64,000 nucleotides of DNA from Nocardioides marmotae (GCF_013177455.1 NZ_CP053660.1:4216001-4280000), one strand, 5' to 3'; counted from the first letter of the stretch, positions 24,836 to 34,290 are shown. Numbers and translations: made by a program. The notes: generated by a model not told the origin, from the sequence alone.

Positions 24836-26449
24836 TCACATCCTGAAGACGCCGAAGCGGTCGGTGCCGACGATCGGCTTGTTCTCGATGACGGACAGGC
24901 AGATGCCGAGCACGGTCCGGGTGTCGCGGGGGTCGATGACCCCGTCGTCGTAGACCATCCCGGAGAGGAAGAACGGCAGGCTCTGCTCCTCGATCGAGGC
25001 CTCGACGAACTGCCGCATCGCGGCGTCGCCGGCCTCGTCGAAGTCGCGGCCCTTCGCCTCCGCCGCGGCCCGCGCGACGATGCTCATCACCCCGGCGAGC
25101 TGGGCCGGGCCCATGACGGCGGACTTCGCCGAGGGCCAGGTGAAGAGGAACCGGGGGTCGAAGGCGCGGCCGTTCATGCCGTAGTTGCCGGCGCCGTACG
25201 ACGCGCCCATCACCACGGTCAGGTGCGGCACGGTGGAGTTGGAGATCGCGTTGATCATCATCGCGCCGTGCTTGATGATCCCGCCCTGCTCGTACTCCTG
25301 GCCGACCATGTAGCCGGTGGTGTTGTGCAGGAACAGCAGCGGGGTGTCGGTCTGGTTGGCGAGCTGGACGAACTGGGTCGCCTTCTGCGCCTCCTCGGAG
25401 AACAGCACGCCCTGGGCGTTGGCGAGGATGCCGATCGGCCGGCCGTGGATGCGGGCCCAGCCGGTGACCAGCGAGGTGCCGTAGAGCGGCTTGAACTCGT
25501 CGAAGGCGACGCCGTTCCCCGTGCTGACCCCGTCGACGACGCGGGCGATGACCTCGCGGGGGTCGAAGGGCTCCTTGAGGTCGGCGGGGACCAGGTCGAG
25601 CAGGCCGTCGGGGTCGGCGTCGGGCTCGGCGTACGTCACCGCCGCCGGCCGGTCGACCGCCTTGCGCCAGTTGAGCCGGGCGACGATGCGCCGGCCGATG
25701 CGGATGGCGTCGCGCTCGTCCTCGGCGAGGTAGTCGGCCAGGCCGGAGGTGCGCGCGTGCATCTCCGCGCCGCCGAGCGACTCGTCGTCGGCCTCCTCGC
25801 CGGTGGCCATCTTGACCAGGGGCGGGCCGCCGAGGAAGACCTTGGCCTGCTCGCGGACCATGACGGTGTAGTCGGACATGCCGGGGACGTAGGCGCCGCC
25901 GGCGGTGGAGTTGCCGAAGACCAGCGCGATCGTCGGCTCCTTGCGGGCGCTGGAGCGGGTGAGGTCGCGGAAGAGCCGCCCGCCGGGGATGAAGATCTCC
26001 TTCTGCGTGGGCAGGTCCGCGCCGCCGGACTCGACCAGGGAGATGGTCGGCAGCCCGTTCTCCTCCGCGACCTGGTTGGCGCGGAAGATCTTCTTCAGCG
26101 TCCACGGGTTCGACGCGCCGCCCTTGACGGTCGGGTCGTGGGCGACGACGAGGCACTCCACGCCCTCGACGACGCCGATCCCGGTGACCACGCTGGCCCC
26201 GACGGTGAAGTCCGAGCCCCAGCCGGCCAGCGGCGAGAGCTCGAGGAAGGCCGAGCCCTCGTCGAGGAGCAGCTCGATCCGCTCGCGGGGGGTGAGCTTC
26301 CCGCGGGCGTGGTGGCGCTCGACGTACCGCTCGCCGCCGCCCGCGACCGCCCTCGCGTGCTCGGCGTCGAGGTCGGCGAGCTTGGTGAGCATCGCCTCCC
26401 GGTTCGTCGGGGCCGCGCGGTCGGTCACCCCGCCTTCGGCCTCGGTCAC
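24836..26449 (-). CDS. Acyl-CoA carboxylase beta subunit (carboxyltransferase)
   Basis: About 537 residues of the carboxyltransferase fold. Visible blocks are ARGKLTPRERIELLLDEGS, VVAHDPTVKGGA, ESGGADLPTQ, GNSTAGGAYVPGMSDY and the C-domain GFLHNTTGYMVG-like FLHNTTGYMVGQEYEQGG. This set matches the 3-methylcrotonyl-CoA/geranyl-CoA carboxylase branch rather than propionyl-CoA carboxylase. It moves CO2 from biotin to the acyl-CoA. The start is uncertain: GTG 26447-26449 gives VTEAEGG, and another GTG seven codons later is possible. Partner of the biotin carboxylase gene directly downstream. Confidence 0.9.
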   Translation of the reverse strand: MTEAEGGVTDRAAPTNREAMLTKLADLDAEHARAVAGGGERYVERHHARGKLTPRERIELLLDEGSAFLELSPLAGWGSDFTVGASVVTGIGVVEGVECLVVAHDPTVKGGASNPWTLKKIFRANQVAEENGLPTISLVESGGADLPTQKEIFIPGGRLFRDLTRSSARKEPTIALVFGNSTAGGAYVPGMSDYTVMVREQAKVFLGGPPLVKMATGEEADDESLGGAEMHARTSGLADYLAEDERDAIRIGRRIVARLNWRKAVDRPAAVTYAEPDADPDGLLDLVPADLKEPFDPREVIARVVDGVSTGNGVAFDEFKPLYGTSLVTGWARIHGRPIGILANAQGVLFSEEAQKATQFVQLANQTDTPLLFLHNTTGYMVGQEYEQGGIIKHGAMMINAISNSTVPHLTVVMGASYGAGNYGMNGRAFDPRFLFTWPSAKSAVMGPAQLAGVMSIVARAAAEAKGRDFDEAGDAAMRQFVEASIEEQSLPFFLSGMVYDDGVIDPRDTRTVLGICLSVIENKPIVGTDRFGVFRM

Positions 26450-26457
26450 CCCGCCAC

Positions 26458-27627
26458 TCACTTGGTGTAGCCGAGCAGCTTGGCGGCGAGGTCGGTGAGC
26501 ACCTCGGTGGCGCCACCGCCGATGGGCAGCAGGCGGGCGTCGCGGTAGTGCATCTCGACCTCGGTGCCGTTCATGTAGCCCGCGCCGCCGAAGAGCTGGA
26601 CGGCCTCGTGGCAGACGAAGGTCGCGGTCTCGCAGGCGGTCTGCTTGGCCAGGCACGCCTCGGCGATGACGCTCTCGCCGGCGACGTGGCGGCGCGCCAC
26701 CGCGTGGGTGTAGGCCCGGGCGACCTCGACCTGGCGGTGCATCTCGACCAGCTTGTGCCGCACGACCTGGCGCTTGATGAGCGGCTCGCCGAAGGTCTCG
26801 CGCTGCTGGCAGTACTCCTTGGCCAGCGCGAGCGACCGGGCGGCGATGCCGTAGGCGTGGACGGCGATGGCCATCCGCTCGACGACGAACTGCTCGGCGA
26901 TGTACCAGAAGCCGGCGTCCTGCTCGCCGACCAGGTTGCCCACCGGCACCCGCACGTCGACGTAGGACAGCTCGGCGGTGTCCGAGCAGTGCCAGCCCAT
27001 CTTCTCCAGCTTGCGGGTGACGCTGAAGCCGGGCGTGTCGGTGTCGACGACCAGCAGGCTGACCCCGCCGGCGCCCGGGCCGCCGGTGCGCACCGCGGTG
27101 GTCACGAAGTCCGCGCGGGTGGCGCTGGTGATGAAGGTCTTCGACCCGTTGACGACGAAGTGGTCGCCATCGCGCACCGCGGTCGTGCGCAGGTTGCCGA
27201 CGTCGGAGCCGCCGCCGGGCTCGGTGATGGCGAGCGAGCCGATCTTCTCCCCGGCCAGCGTCGGGCGGACGTAGCGGTCGACCAGGTCGGGCGAGCCGTG
27301 CGCGGACGTGTGCGGCAGCGCGATGCCGTGGGTGAACAGCGCGGAGAGCAGCCCGCTGGAGGCACCGGCGGAGAGCATCCCCTCCTGGAGCGCGACCGTG
27401 TCGAGCAGGTCGCCGCCCTCGCCACCCTGCTCCTCGGGGAAGCTGATCCCGAGCAGGCCCTGCTTGGCGGCGCTGCGGTGCAGCTCGCGCGGGACCTCCC
27501 GGGCGGCCTCCCACTCCGCGAGGCGCGGGGCGACCTCGCGGCGGGTGAACTCCGCCCCCAGCTCGGTCAGCGCCTGCCGGTGGTCGCTCGGGTTCTCGCT
27601 CTGGTTCTGGGTCGCCTGGTTGTTCAC
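26458..27627 (-). CDS. Acyl-CoA dehydrogenase, AtuD/citronellyl-CoA type candidate
   Basis: A 389-residue FAD enzyme with the ITEPGGGSDVGNLRT and GSKTFITSATRADF motifs and the C-terminal block VQLFGGAGYMNGTEVEMHYRDARLL followed by GGGATEVL. The short-chain YEGT glutamate is replaced, so the catalytic base is probably at the isovaleryl-CoA-type position. In Pseudomonas terpene clusters AtuD oxidises citronellyl-CoA before geranyl-CoA carboxylation, a role this gene could fill given its place between atuA and the carboxylase. GTG start overlaps the AtuA stop (GTGA). Confidence 0.88.
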   Translation of the reverse strand: MNNQATQNQSENPSDHRQALTELGAEFTRREVAPRLAEWEAAREVPRELHRSAAKQGLLGISFPEEQGGEGGDLLDTVALQEGMLSAGASSGLLSALFTHGIALPHTSAHGSPDLVDRYVRPTLAGEKIGSLAITEPGGGSDVGNLRTTAVRDGDHFVVNGSKTFITSATRADFVTTAVRTGGPGAGGVSLLVVDTDTPGFSVTRKLEKMGWHCSDTAELSYVDVRVPVGNLVGEQDAGFWYIAEQFVVERMAIAVHAYGIAARSLALAKEYCQQRETFGEPLIKRQVVRHKLVEMHRQVEVARAYTHAVARRHVAGESVIAEACLAKQTACETATFVCHEAVQLFGGAGYMNGTEVEMHYRDARLLPIGGGATEVLTDLAAKLLGYTK

Positions 27628-29396
27628 AGCAGTCCTTCCTGGACGTGCACGACGCGCGAGCGGACCCACTCGCCGAGCCCCTTGGCCTGAGGGTCGAAGC
27701 GGGTCGACGCGGCGACCCCCCGCCCGAGCAGGCCCTTGATGACGACGTTCACCGCGCCGAGGTTCGGCAGCAGGTAGACCTCCACGGCGTCGTGCGGGAG
27801 GTCGGCGGCCTCGGGGACCAGCTCGCGCACCTTGCGCGGGGTGATCAGCTTGGCCAGCCAGGTGGTGCGGGCCTCGTCCAGCGCGGCGTCACCGGTCCGG
27901 GCGACCCACAGCCCGAGGTTGGCGTCGCCGCCCTTGTCGCCCGAGCGGGCGTGGACGAAGGTGCCGAGCGGGGCCCGGCGGGTCAGGGAGTCCAGCGGCG
28001 CCGGGTACGGCGAGGGCCGCCGGCCGGCGTCGGCCGCCTCCTCGGCCGCGGCCGCGGGGGCCGTCGGCGGGTCGGGCACCACCTCGCGCCGGCCGTCGGG
28101 ATGGACGACCGTGTGGGTGACGTCCGCGCGGTCGACGTACACCGGGCGGTAGACGCCGTACGGCGTGGGCTGGGCGGGCGGCCCGGTCATGGTGAAGCCG
28201 GGGTAGGAGGCCAGCGCGAGCTCGACCGCGGGGCCGGTGAACGCCTTGCCGACCGGGCCGGCCTGGGGGTCCATGACGGTGACCCGGAGCAGGGCCGAGG
28301 CGCCCTCCTCGGTGTCGGCGTCCGCGGGCGGGAGCGCGGTGCGGGTCCAGTCGACCGACTCCGCGGTGAACGCGGGGGCCAGCTGCTCGCGCAGCCAGTC
28401 GGCCTTGGCGTCGACGTCGAGGCCGGTGAGCACGAACTCCGCGGTGTTGCGGAAGCCGCCGAGCTCGTTGACGCAGACCTTGAGCTGCTCGGGCGGGGCC
28501 TCGCCGCGAACGCCGGTGACCGCGACCCGGTCCTCGCCGACCTCCTCGAGCCGGACGGTGTCGAGCAGGGTGGTGACGTCGGGGCCCAGGTAGCGGGTGG
28601 ACTGGATCTCATAGACCAGCTGCGCGGTGACGGTGTCGACGGTGACCGCGCCGCCGGTGCCGGCGTGCTTGGTGATGACGCTGGAGCCGTCGGCGGCGAC
28701 CTCGGCGATCGGGAAGCCGAGCGGCCGCGTCGGGTCCATCCGGCCGCTCTTGATCAGCTCGCGGAAGCCGGAGAAGTTGCCGCCGGTGGCCTGCGTGCCG
28801 CACTCGAGCACGTGGCCTGCGACGACCGCGCCGGCCAGCTCGTCGTACGACGACGGCGTCCAGCCGTGGTGCGCGGCGGCGGGGCCGACGACCAGGCTGG
28901 CGTCGGTGACCCGGCCGGTGACCACGACGTCGGCGCCGGCGCCCAGGGCGGCGGCGATGCCGAAGCCGCCGAGGTAGGCGTTGGCGGTCAGCGCGCCCTC
29001 CGCGCCGATCGCAGGGCCGAGCGCGCGGACGTCGTCGCCCTCGACGTGGGCGACCGCGACGTCGAGGCCCAGGCCGCGGGCGATCTCGCGGACCTTGTCG
29101 GCCAGCCCGGCGGGGTTGAGCCCGCCGGCGTTGCTGACGATGCGGGTGCCGCGCTCGATCGCGAGGCCGAGGCAGTCCTCGAGCTGGCGCACGAAGGTCC
29201 GGGCGTAGCCCAGGGACGGGTCCTTCATCGTGTCCTTGCCCAGGATGAGCATGGTCAGCTCGGCGAGGTAGTCGCCGGTGAGCACGTCGAGCTGGCCACC
29301 TTCGAGCATCTCGCGCATCGCGGAGAGCCGGTCGCCGTAGAAGCCCGAGCAGTTGCCGATCCGGATCGGGCCGGTGGTGGGGGTCGGGTCAGCCAC
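27624..29396 (-). CDS. atuA: AtuA family protein (DUF1446)
   Basis: A 590-residue protein with an N-terminal DUF1446/AtuA domain (IGNCSGFYGDRLSAM, LTGDYLAELTM, IVSNAGGLNPAGLA, GHVLECGTQATGGNFSGF) and a C-terminal AtuA-like domain after about residue 480 (FVHARSGDKGGDANLGLW). AtuA is required for citronellol and geraniol use in Pseudomonas, but its reaction is not established. It precedes an acyl-CoA dehydrogenase and a carboxylase pair, the same company it keeps in terpene clusters. GTG start, overlapping the upstream gene by eight bases. Confidence 0.9.
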   Translation of the reverse strand: MADPTPTTGPIRIGNCSGFYGDRLSAMREMLEGGQLDVLTGDYLAELTMLILGKDTMKDPSLGYARTFVRQLEDCLGLAIERGTRIVSNAGGLNPAGLADKVREIARGLGLDVAVAHVEGDDVRALGPAIGAEGALTANAYLGGFGIAAALGAGADVVVTGRVTDASLVVGPAAAHHGWTPSSYDELAGAVVAGHVLECGTQATGGNFSGFRELIKSGRMDPTRPLGFPIAEVAADGSSVITKHAGTGGAVTVDTVTAQLVYEIQSTRYLGPDVTTLLDTVRLEEVGEDRVAVTGVRGEAPPEQLKVCVNELGGFRNTAEFVLTGLDVDAKADWLREQLAPAFTAESVDWTRTALPPADADTEEGASALLRVTVMDPQAGPVGKAFTGPAVELALASYPGFTMTGPPAQPTPYGVYRPVYVDRADVTHTVVHPDGRREVVPDPPTAPAAAAEEAADAGRRPSPYPAPLDSLTRRAPLGTFVHARSGDKGGDANLGLWVARTGDAALDEARTTWLAKLITPRKVRELVPEAADLPHDAVEVYLLPNLGAVNVVIKGLLGRGVAASTRFDPQAKGLGEWVRSRVVHVQEGLL

Positions 29397-30195
29397 GGGG
29401 CCGCCTCCCCTCTCCCGGGGGCCCGGCGAAGCACTGGGCCACGTCCAGCCAGCGGTCGGCGTCGGCGCCGACGGCGACCAGGTCGGTGTCGGTGCGGTGC
29501 ACGCGCTGGGTGACCAGGCGGCAGAAGTCCGCGGCCGAGCCGGTCACCGACTGCGCGGCGCCCTCGGGGCCCCAGGCCCAGGTCGCGTCGCCGGGCGCGG
29601 CCAGCTCGACGCGGAACTCCTCGGTGGGCGGCGTCAGGCCGCGGGTGGCGAAGGAGAAGTCGCGGGTGCGGACGCCGAGGTGCGCGACGTGGCGCACCCG
29701 GTCGGTCACGGTCGGCTCGAGGCCGAGCGCCTCGTGGACGTCGAGGGAGTGCGCCCAGGTCTCCATGTAGCGCGCGGTCGCCATCGAGGCGGCCGACATC
29801 GGCGGGCCGAACCACGGCATCTTCACCCCGGCCGGGAGGTCGCGCAGCACGCGGGCGAGCGCCACGCGGGCCGCGCCCCAGCGGGTCAACAGCGCCTGCG
29901 GGGCCAACCGGGCGATCTCGTGGGCGCCGGCGTCGACGAAGCCTTCGGGGTCGGCAGCGGCCTGCCCGACGAGCGCGGTCCAGGCGACCGTGGCGGTCTC
30001 GTCCCCGGCCGCGGACAGCGCGGAGAGCAGGGCCACCTCGTCGGTCCACACCAGGTGCGCCACCTGGGTCGCGACCGACCAGCCCGGCGCAGGGGTGGGT
30101 CGCGCCCAGCCGTCGGCGTCCAGGCCGCTCACGACGGCGGCGAGCTGGTCGCCCTCCGCGCGCAGGTCGGCCAGCAGGTCCTCGAGCAGGGTCAT
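29389..30195 (-). CDS. TIGR03084-type metal-binding (maleylpyruvate-isomerase-like) protein
   Basis: A 268-residue protein. The N-terminal four-helix domain is of the mycothiol-dependent maleylpyruvate isomerase/DinB type, with conserved histidines in VATQVAHLVWTDE (about residues 43-55) and ETWAHSLDVHEAL (about 145-157) that should bind a divalent metal. The TIGR03084 group is typical of actinobacterial acyl-CoA clusters; its reaction is unknown. The ATG overlaps the TetR gene stop, and the stop lies inside the start of atuA. Confidence 0.82.
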   Translation of the reverse strand: MTLLEDLLADLRAEGDQLAAVVSGLDADGWARPTPAPGWSVATQVAHLVWTDEVALLSALSAAGDETATVAWTALVGQAAADPEGFVDAGAHEIARLAPQALLTRWGAARVALARVLRDLPAGVKMPWFGPPMSAASMATARYMETWAHSLDVHEALGLEPTVTDRVRHVAHLGVRTRDFSFATRGLTPPTEEFRVELAAPGDATWAWGPEGAAQSVTGSAADFCRLVTQRVHRTDTDLVAVGADADRWLDVAQCFAGPPGEGRRPRG

Positions 30196-30848
30196 CGCTC
30201 CCCCTCCGTGTCACGGGCGTCGCGGGCGTCGCGGGCTCCCCCGGCCAGGGCCTCGTCGAGCGTGTCGGCCCACTGGTCGAGGATCCGGCGGCGCCGGCGC
30301 GCGTCGTCGGTGATCGTGTTGGCCAGGCCGAGGCCGCGGACCAGGTCGAGCGTGGCCTGCACCAGCTCGCGGACGCCCGGCCGGGACTCGTCGGCCCCGA
30401 GCAGCTCGACGGCCATCTGGTGGGTCTCGCGGCCGATCCGCTGCTCGAGCGGGGCGACGGCCTCGAGCAGCGTCTCGTCGGTGCGCGCGGCGACCCACAG
30501 CTCGAGGGCGGCGACGAAGAGCGGCGAGGCGAAGTGGTCCCCGAGCATGTGCAGCACGGCGCGGGTGCGCCGCCGGCCGGTCGGCAGGGCCGCGGCCGCG
30601 GCCGCGAGCTCCTCGCGGCGTACGTCGGAGAGGTGCTCGACGGCGGCGACGACCAGCGCGTTCTTGGTCGGGAAGTGGTGCAGCTGGGCGCCCCGGCTGA
30701 CCCCGGCCCGCTCGCTGACCAGGGTCGTCGACGTGCCGCTGAAGCCGCGCTCGACCAGCAGCTCCACCGTCGCCTCGAGCAGGCGGGCCCGCATCGCGCG
30801 GGTCCGCTCCTCCTGGCTCAGGCGGGTGCTGCCGGACGGGGTGCTCAC
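30192..30848 (-). CDS. TetR-family repressor heading the atuA-type operon
   Basis: A 218-residue regulator with an HTH at about residues 12-58 (RARLLEATVELLVERGFSG, then RAGVSRGAQLHHFPTK) and a helical sensor domain. I prefer the GTG at 30846-30848 to the ATG 12 codons upstream because a TTGACT-N18-CATGCT promoter ends 6 bases before the GTG, implying a leaderless message, and the upstream ATG lies in the operator. A perfect 11-base inverted repeat covers the -35 box, so the protein should repress its own seven-gene operon until an acyl-CoA or similar ligand binds. Confidence 0.85.
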   Translation of the reverse strand: MSTPSGSTRLSQEERTRAMRARLLEATVELLVERGFSGTSTTLVSERAGVSRGAQLHHFPTKNALVVAAVEHLSDVRREELAAAAAALPTGRRRTRAVLHMLGDHFASPLFVAALELWVAARTDETLLEAVAPLEQRIGRETHQMAVELLGADESRPGVRELVQATLDLVRGLGLANTITDDARRRRRILDQWADTLDEALAGGARDARDARDTEGER

Positions 30849-30854
30849 GACGTC

Positions 30855-30884
30855 AGCATGACGCTGCGGACCACAAACAGTCAA
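30855..30884 (-). promoter_or_regulatory. Promoter of the atuA-type operon
   Basis: TTGACT, 18 bases, CATGCT, then 6 bases to the GTG start on the minus strand. The -35 box lies within the operator palindrome. Confidence 0.5.
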
Positions 30885-30898
30885 GCGTGACTGTTTGT
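30873..30898. promoter_or_regulatory. TetR operator: 11-base perfect inverted repeat
   Basis: ACAAACAGTCA and TGACTGTTTGT separated by AGCG. It overlaps the -35 box of the TetR-led operon and is the only such palindrome nearby, so autorepression is the simplest reading. Confidence 0.7.
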
Positions 30899-30931
30899 TT
30901 GTGGCTGCTCACTCCCGCCCGGCCGCCTGTG

Positions 30932-33571
30932 TCAGTCGAGCCGCGCCGCCAGCGGGAGCCGGCTGCGGCTGGTCAGGGCCACGAGCCCGGCGCTCAGCAG
31001 CGGCAGCCCGACCACGATGACCGCCACCAGCAACCACGGGACGGCGAGGAAGTGGTCGGGCAGCGCGTCGCCGCCCGGCCCGTAGCCCGACCACTCGTTG
31101 CTGGTCAGGGGGTAGGCCGCCGCCACCCCCGGCACCGCGCCGACGACCGCTCCGAGCACCGCTCCCACCAGCCCGACGACCAGGGCGTACGCCGCGGCCA
31201 CCGCCCGTCGGGTCCGCGGCGCCGCGCCCACCGCCGCCAGCGTCGCGAGGTCGGGCCGGGCGTCGGAGAGCGCGAGCGACGTCGCCGTCAGCGTGCCGCC
31301 CAGCATGAGCAGGCCGCCGAGCGCGCCGAGCACGACCATGAGGATCCAGGTGTCGTCGTCGGCGGCGAAGCCCCGCTCGACGTAGAGGTCGAGGTCGGGG
31401 TCGATCCCCGCGACCGCCTCGTCGACGTCCCGCTGCACGTCCTCGCTGACCGGCCCCTCGACCTGCAGCGAGACGGTGCCGACCTCGACCCCGGCCCGCT
31501 CCGCGAGCACGGGAGGCACGACGGCCTGGACGGGCGCGTCGAAGCCGCGCACCCGCACGAACGCCGCGGGCAGCTCCGCCCGGGTGACGACCCGCCCCCG
31601 GCCGCCGGCCATGGGGTGCTCGACGACCCGCAACCGGACCGACTCGGCCCGCACCGTGCGGCGGTCGGTGAGGACGGCGGCCCGGCCGGCCGCCAACGCG
31701 GCCTCGGCCCGGTCGAGCTCACCGGGCGCCAGCGCCTGGGCGACGAACGCGGGCACGGTGTCGTCGACCAGCAGGGAGGTCCCGGCGACGCCGCCGTACG
31801 CGGACAACAGGGAACCTCCACCGGACGCGCGCACCGCGACATCGCGGTAGAGGTCGCCCTCGACCACCTCGCTCACGCCGCGCGCGGGCCGCACCGCACC
31901 GGCGACCTCCGACTCGACCCGCTGCTGCACCCGTCGCCAGTCGGCGTCGCTGGTCAGGGGGCCCCGGACGATCCCGTCGCCCATCGCCAGCTGGGGGCTG
32001 TAGAGCGCCTCGCTCTGGGCGCGGTCGCTGGCGTTGGCGATGCCGAGGGCGACCACGCCCGCGACGGTCGCGGCGACCGCGGCGACGGCCGGGACCGTGC
32101 GGGTGCGGTGCCGGGCGGCGTCGCGCACGGCGTACCGCAGGACCAGCGGCAGGCCCCGGGAGACCCGGGCGAGCGCGGCGAGGACCACCGGCACGAGCAG
32201 CACCATGCCGAGGACGGTGGGGATCGCGGAGCCCGCGATCAGCAGCTCCCCGCCCGGGCCCTGGAGCGCGCCGAAGGCCGAGCCGGCTGCGCCGAGGCCG
32301 AGCAGCACCACGCCGAGCAGCGGGGAGCGGAGCGAGGGCTTCGGGTCGCCTCGACGGCCGGCCAGCACCGCGACGACGTCCTGGCGCGAGGCCAGCCAGG
32401 CCGGGACGACGGCGGCGAGCAGGGCGCTGACCAGGCCGAACGCCGCGACCCCGCCGACCTGGAGCCAGGGAACGTCGAACGGGCCGAGCCATTGGTCGGA
32501 GTAGGACTGGAGCACCCGCGCCGCGAGCGCCCCGGCCCCGAGCCCGAGGCCGACCCCGACCACGGCGCCGAGACCGCCGAGCACAAGCCCGCCGGCGAGC
32601 ACGACGCGGCGGGCCTGGCGGGGGGTGCCGCCGGAGGCGGCGAGCAGGGCGAGGGTGCGCGCCTGGCGGCGCGCGCCGACGGCGAAGGCCGGGCCGGCGA
32701 GCAGCACCACCTCGATGAGGACCATGACCGCGACCAGCGCCACGATCGCCAGCCACACGTCGTCGGTGCCACCGGGGTAGCCGATCTCCTCGGGCACCGC
32801 GGAGGCCGGCGGCGGGTCCTCCAGGACGGCACGGCTGACCACGAGCGCGCCGAGGCCGTTGAGCGCCCGCACGTCGGACCAGGTGACCGGCCCCCCGCCG
32901 ACCAGCCAGGACGTCGTCTCGGCCCGGGAGCCGACCAGGCCCGGGCCGGGGCCGACCAGGACCGGCGAGGTACGCCACGAGGTCGACTCCCCCAGGCCGA
33001 CGACCTCGAAGCGGCCACCGTCGGCGAGCTCGACCTGCTCGCCGAGGCCGAAGCCCCGCTCGGCCAGCGCCCGGTTGACGACGACCTCGTCGGCCGCCCG
33101 CGGCAGGCGGCCGTCCTCGAGCCGGAACAGCCCCTCGGCCAACGGGTCGGCCAGGTCGACCTCGGAGGCCTCCGCGTCGAGCACGCCGCGCTCGGTGGTG
33201 ACCGCGAGGCGGGCCTGCCGCCAGGGCAGCGCCGGGACGTCGCGGCCCAGGGCCTGCTCCATCTCCGCGACGCCCGGCGTCGGCGCGCCGCGCCCGCCGG
33301 TGGACCAGCTGGCCACGTCGTCCGGGTCGGGCGCCTGGTCCGCGCTCCGCGCGCCGCGCTTGATGTCGACCCGGGCGTCCGCGGCGCCGATGCGGCGCTC
33401 GATGGCCTCGGTGCCACCGACGTCCTCGGTCGCGATGACCACGGCCGCGGCCGTCACCGCCAGCACCGGCAGGGCGATCATGACCAGCACCAGGGCGGTG
33501 CGGGCCCGGGCCCGGCGCGCCTCGCGCCGGGCGATGCGCAGGGCGGGGCGCCAGCCGGCGGCCCAGCTCAC
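30932..33571 (-). CDS. FtsX-like ABC transporter permease
   Basis: An 879-residue membrane protein with a helix near the N-terminus, a large extracytoplasmic part, and two FtsX-type blocks with groups of three to four helices (around residues 250-400 and 710-870). The layout is that of MacB-like and antibiotic-resistance exporters in actinobacteria. GTG start overlaps the ATPase stop (GTGA). It works with the ATPase upstream as a MacB/LolCDE-style exporter or mechanotransmitter; the substrate is unknown. The whole unit is headed by a PadR repressor. Confidence 0.88.
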   Translation of the reverse strand: MSWAAGWRPALRIARREARRARARTALVLVMIALPVLAVTAAAVVIATEDVGGTEAIERRIGAADARVDIKRGARSADQAPDPDDVASWSTGGRGAPTPGVAEMEQALGRDVPALPWRQARLAVTTERGVLDAEASEVDLADPLAEGLFRLEDGRLPRAADEVVVNRALAERGFGLGEQVELADGGRFEVVGLGESTSWRTSPVLVGPGPGLVGSRAETTSWLVGGGPVTWSDVRALNGLGALVVSRAVLEDPPPASAVPEEIGYPGGTDDVWLAIVALVAVMVLIEVVLLAGPAFAVGARRQARTLALLAASGGTPRQARRVVLAGGLVLGGLGAVVGVGLGLGAGALAARVLQSYSDQWLGPFDVPWLQVGGVAAFGLVSALLAAVVPAWLASRQDVVAVLAGRRGDPKPSLRSPLLGVVLLGLGAAGSAFGALQGPGGELLIAGSAIPTVLGMVLLVPVVLAALARVSRGLPLVLRYAVRDAARHRTRTVPAVAAVAATVAGVVALGIANASDRAQSEALYSPQLAMGDGIVRGPLTSDADWRRVQQRVESEVAGAVRPARGVSEVVEGDLYRDVAVRASGGGSLLSAYGGVAGTSLLVDDTVPAFVAQALAPGELDRAEAALAAGRAAVLTDRRTVRAESVRLRVVEHPMAGGRGRVVTRAELPAAFVRVRGFDAPVQAVVPPVLAERAGVEVGTVSLQVEGPVSEDVQRDVDEAVAGIDPDLDLYVERGFAADDDTWILMVVLGALGGLLMLGGTLTATSLALSDARPDLATLAAVGAAPRTRRAVAAAYALVVGLVGAVLGAVVGAVPGVAAAYPLTSNEWSGYGPGGDALPDHFLAVPWLLVAVIVVGLPLLSAGLVALTSRSRLPLAARLD

Positions 33572-34290
33572 CGGGCGGCCTCCTGGTCCAGCAGCGCGTC
33601 GACCGGCGAGGATCCGGTCTCGTCGACGACCACCCCGTCGCGGAGGAACACCACCCGGTCCGCCCAGGCCGCGTGCCGCGCCTCGTGGGTCACCAGCACG
33701 CCCGCGGCGCCGGCGTCGCAGCGCGCCCGGAGCAGGCGCAGGATCTCCTCGCCGGTCTCGGTGTCCAGGGCGCCGGTCGGCTCGTCGGCCAGGACCAGGC
33801 GCCGCTCGCCCACGATGGCCCGGGCGATCGCGACCCGCTGCTGCTGGCCGCCCGACATCTCGTCGGGGAAGCGGTCGGCGAGCTCGGGGATCCCGACCTC
33901 CTCCAGGGCCGCGAGCGCGTGCCGGCGGGCGGCGCGGGCGCGCTCGCCGTCGAGCTCCCGCGGGAGGGCGACGTTCTCGGCCGCGGTGAGGGCGGGGATG
34001 AGGTTGAAGTCCTGGAAGACGTAGCCCAGCGACGTACGCCGCATCCGCGCGAGCTCCGCGGGCGGCAGCGAGCCCAGGTCGACGCCCTCGACGGCGACCG
34101 TGCCGGAGGTCGGCCGGTCCAGCCCGCCGGCCAGGGTCAGCAGCGTCGACTTGCCCGAGCCCGAGGGGCCCATGACCGCGACCAGCTCGCCGGCGTGGGC
34201 GGAGAACGAGACGCTGCGCAGCGCGTGGACGGCCGTGTCCCCCTCGCCGTGGACGCGGGTGACCTGCTCGAGGTGGAGCACGGCGCTCAT
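33568..34290 (-). CDS. ABC transporter ATP-binding protein (MacB/LolD type)
   Basis: A 240-residue ATPase with Walker A GPSGSGKST (about residues 40-48), LGYVFQDFNLIPALTAAENV (Q-loop), signature MSGGQQQRVAIARA and Walker B LVLADEPTGALD. The ADEPTGALD form is typical of the MacB/LolD branch. It energises the FtsX-like permease encoded next. The ATG overlaps the stop of a 47-codon ORF, and its own stop overlaps the permease start. Confidence 0.93.
   Translation of the reverse strand: MSAVLHLEQVTRVHGEGDTAVHALRSVSFSAHAGELVAVMGPSGSGKSTLLTLAGGLDRPTSGTVAVEGVDLGSLPPAELARMRRTSLGYVFQDFNLIPALTAAENVALPRELDGERARAARRHALAALEEVGIPELADRFPDEMSGGQQQRVAIARAIVGERRLVLADEPTGALDTETGEEILRLLRARCDAGAAGVLVTHEARHAAWADRVVFLRDGVVVDETGSSPVDALLDQEAAR

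Noticed and set aside
27645..29513. A plus-strand open frame of 622 codons
   Set aside because: Antisense to the AtuA gene, whose conserved motifs are on the other strand; composition is typical of a shadow frame.
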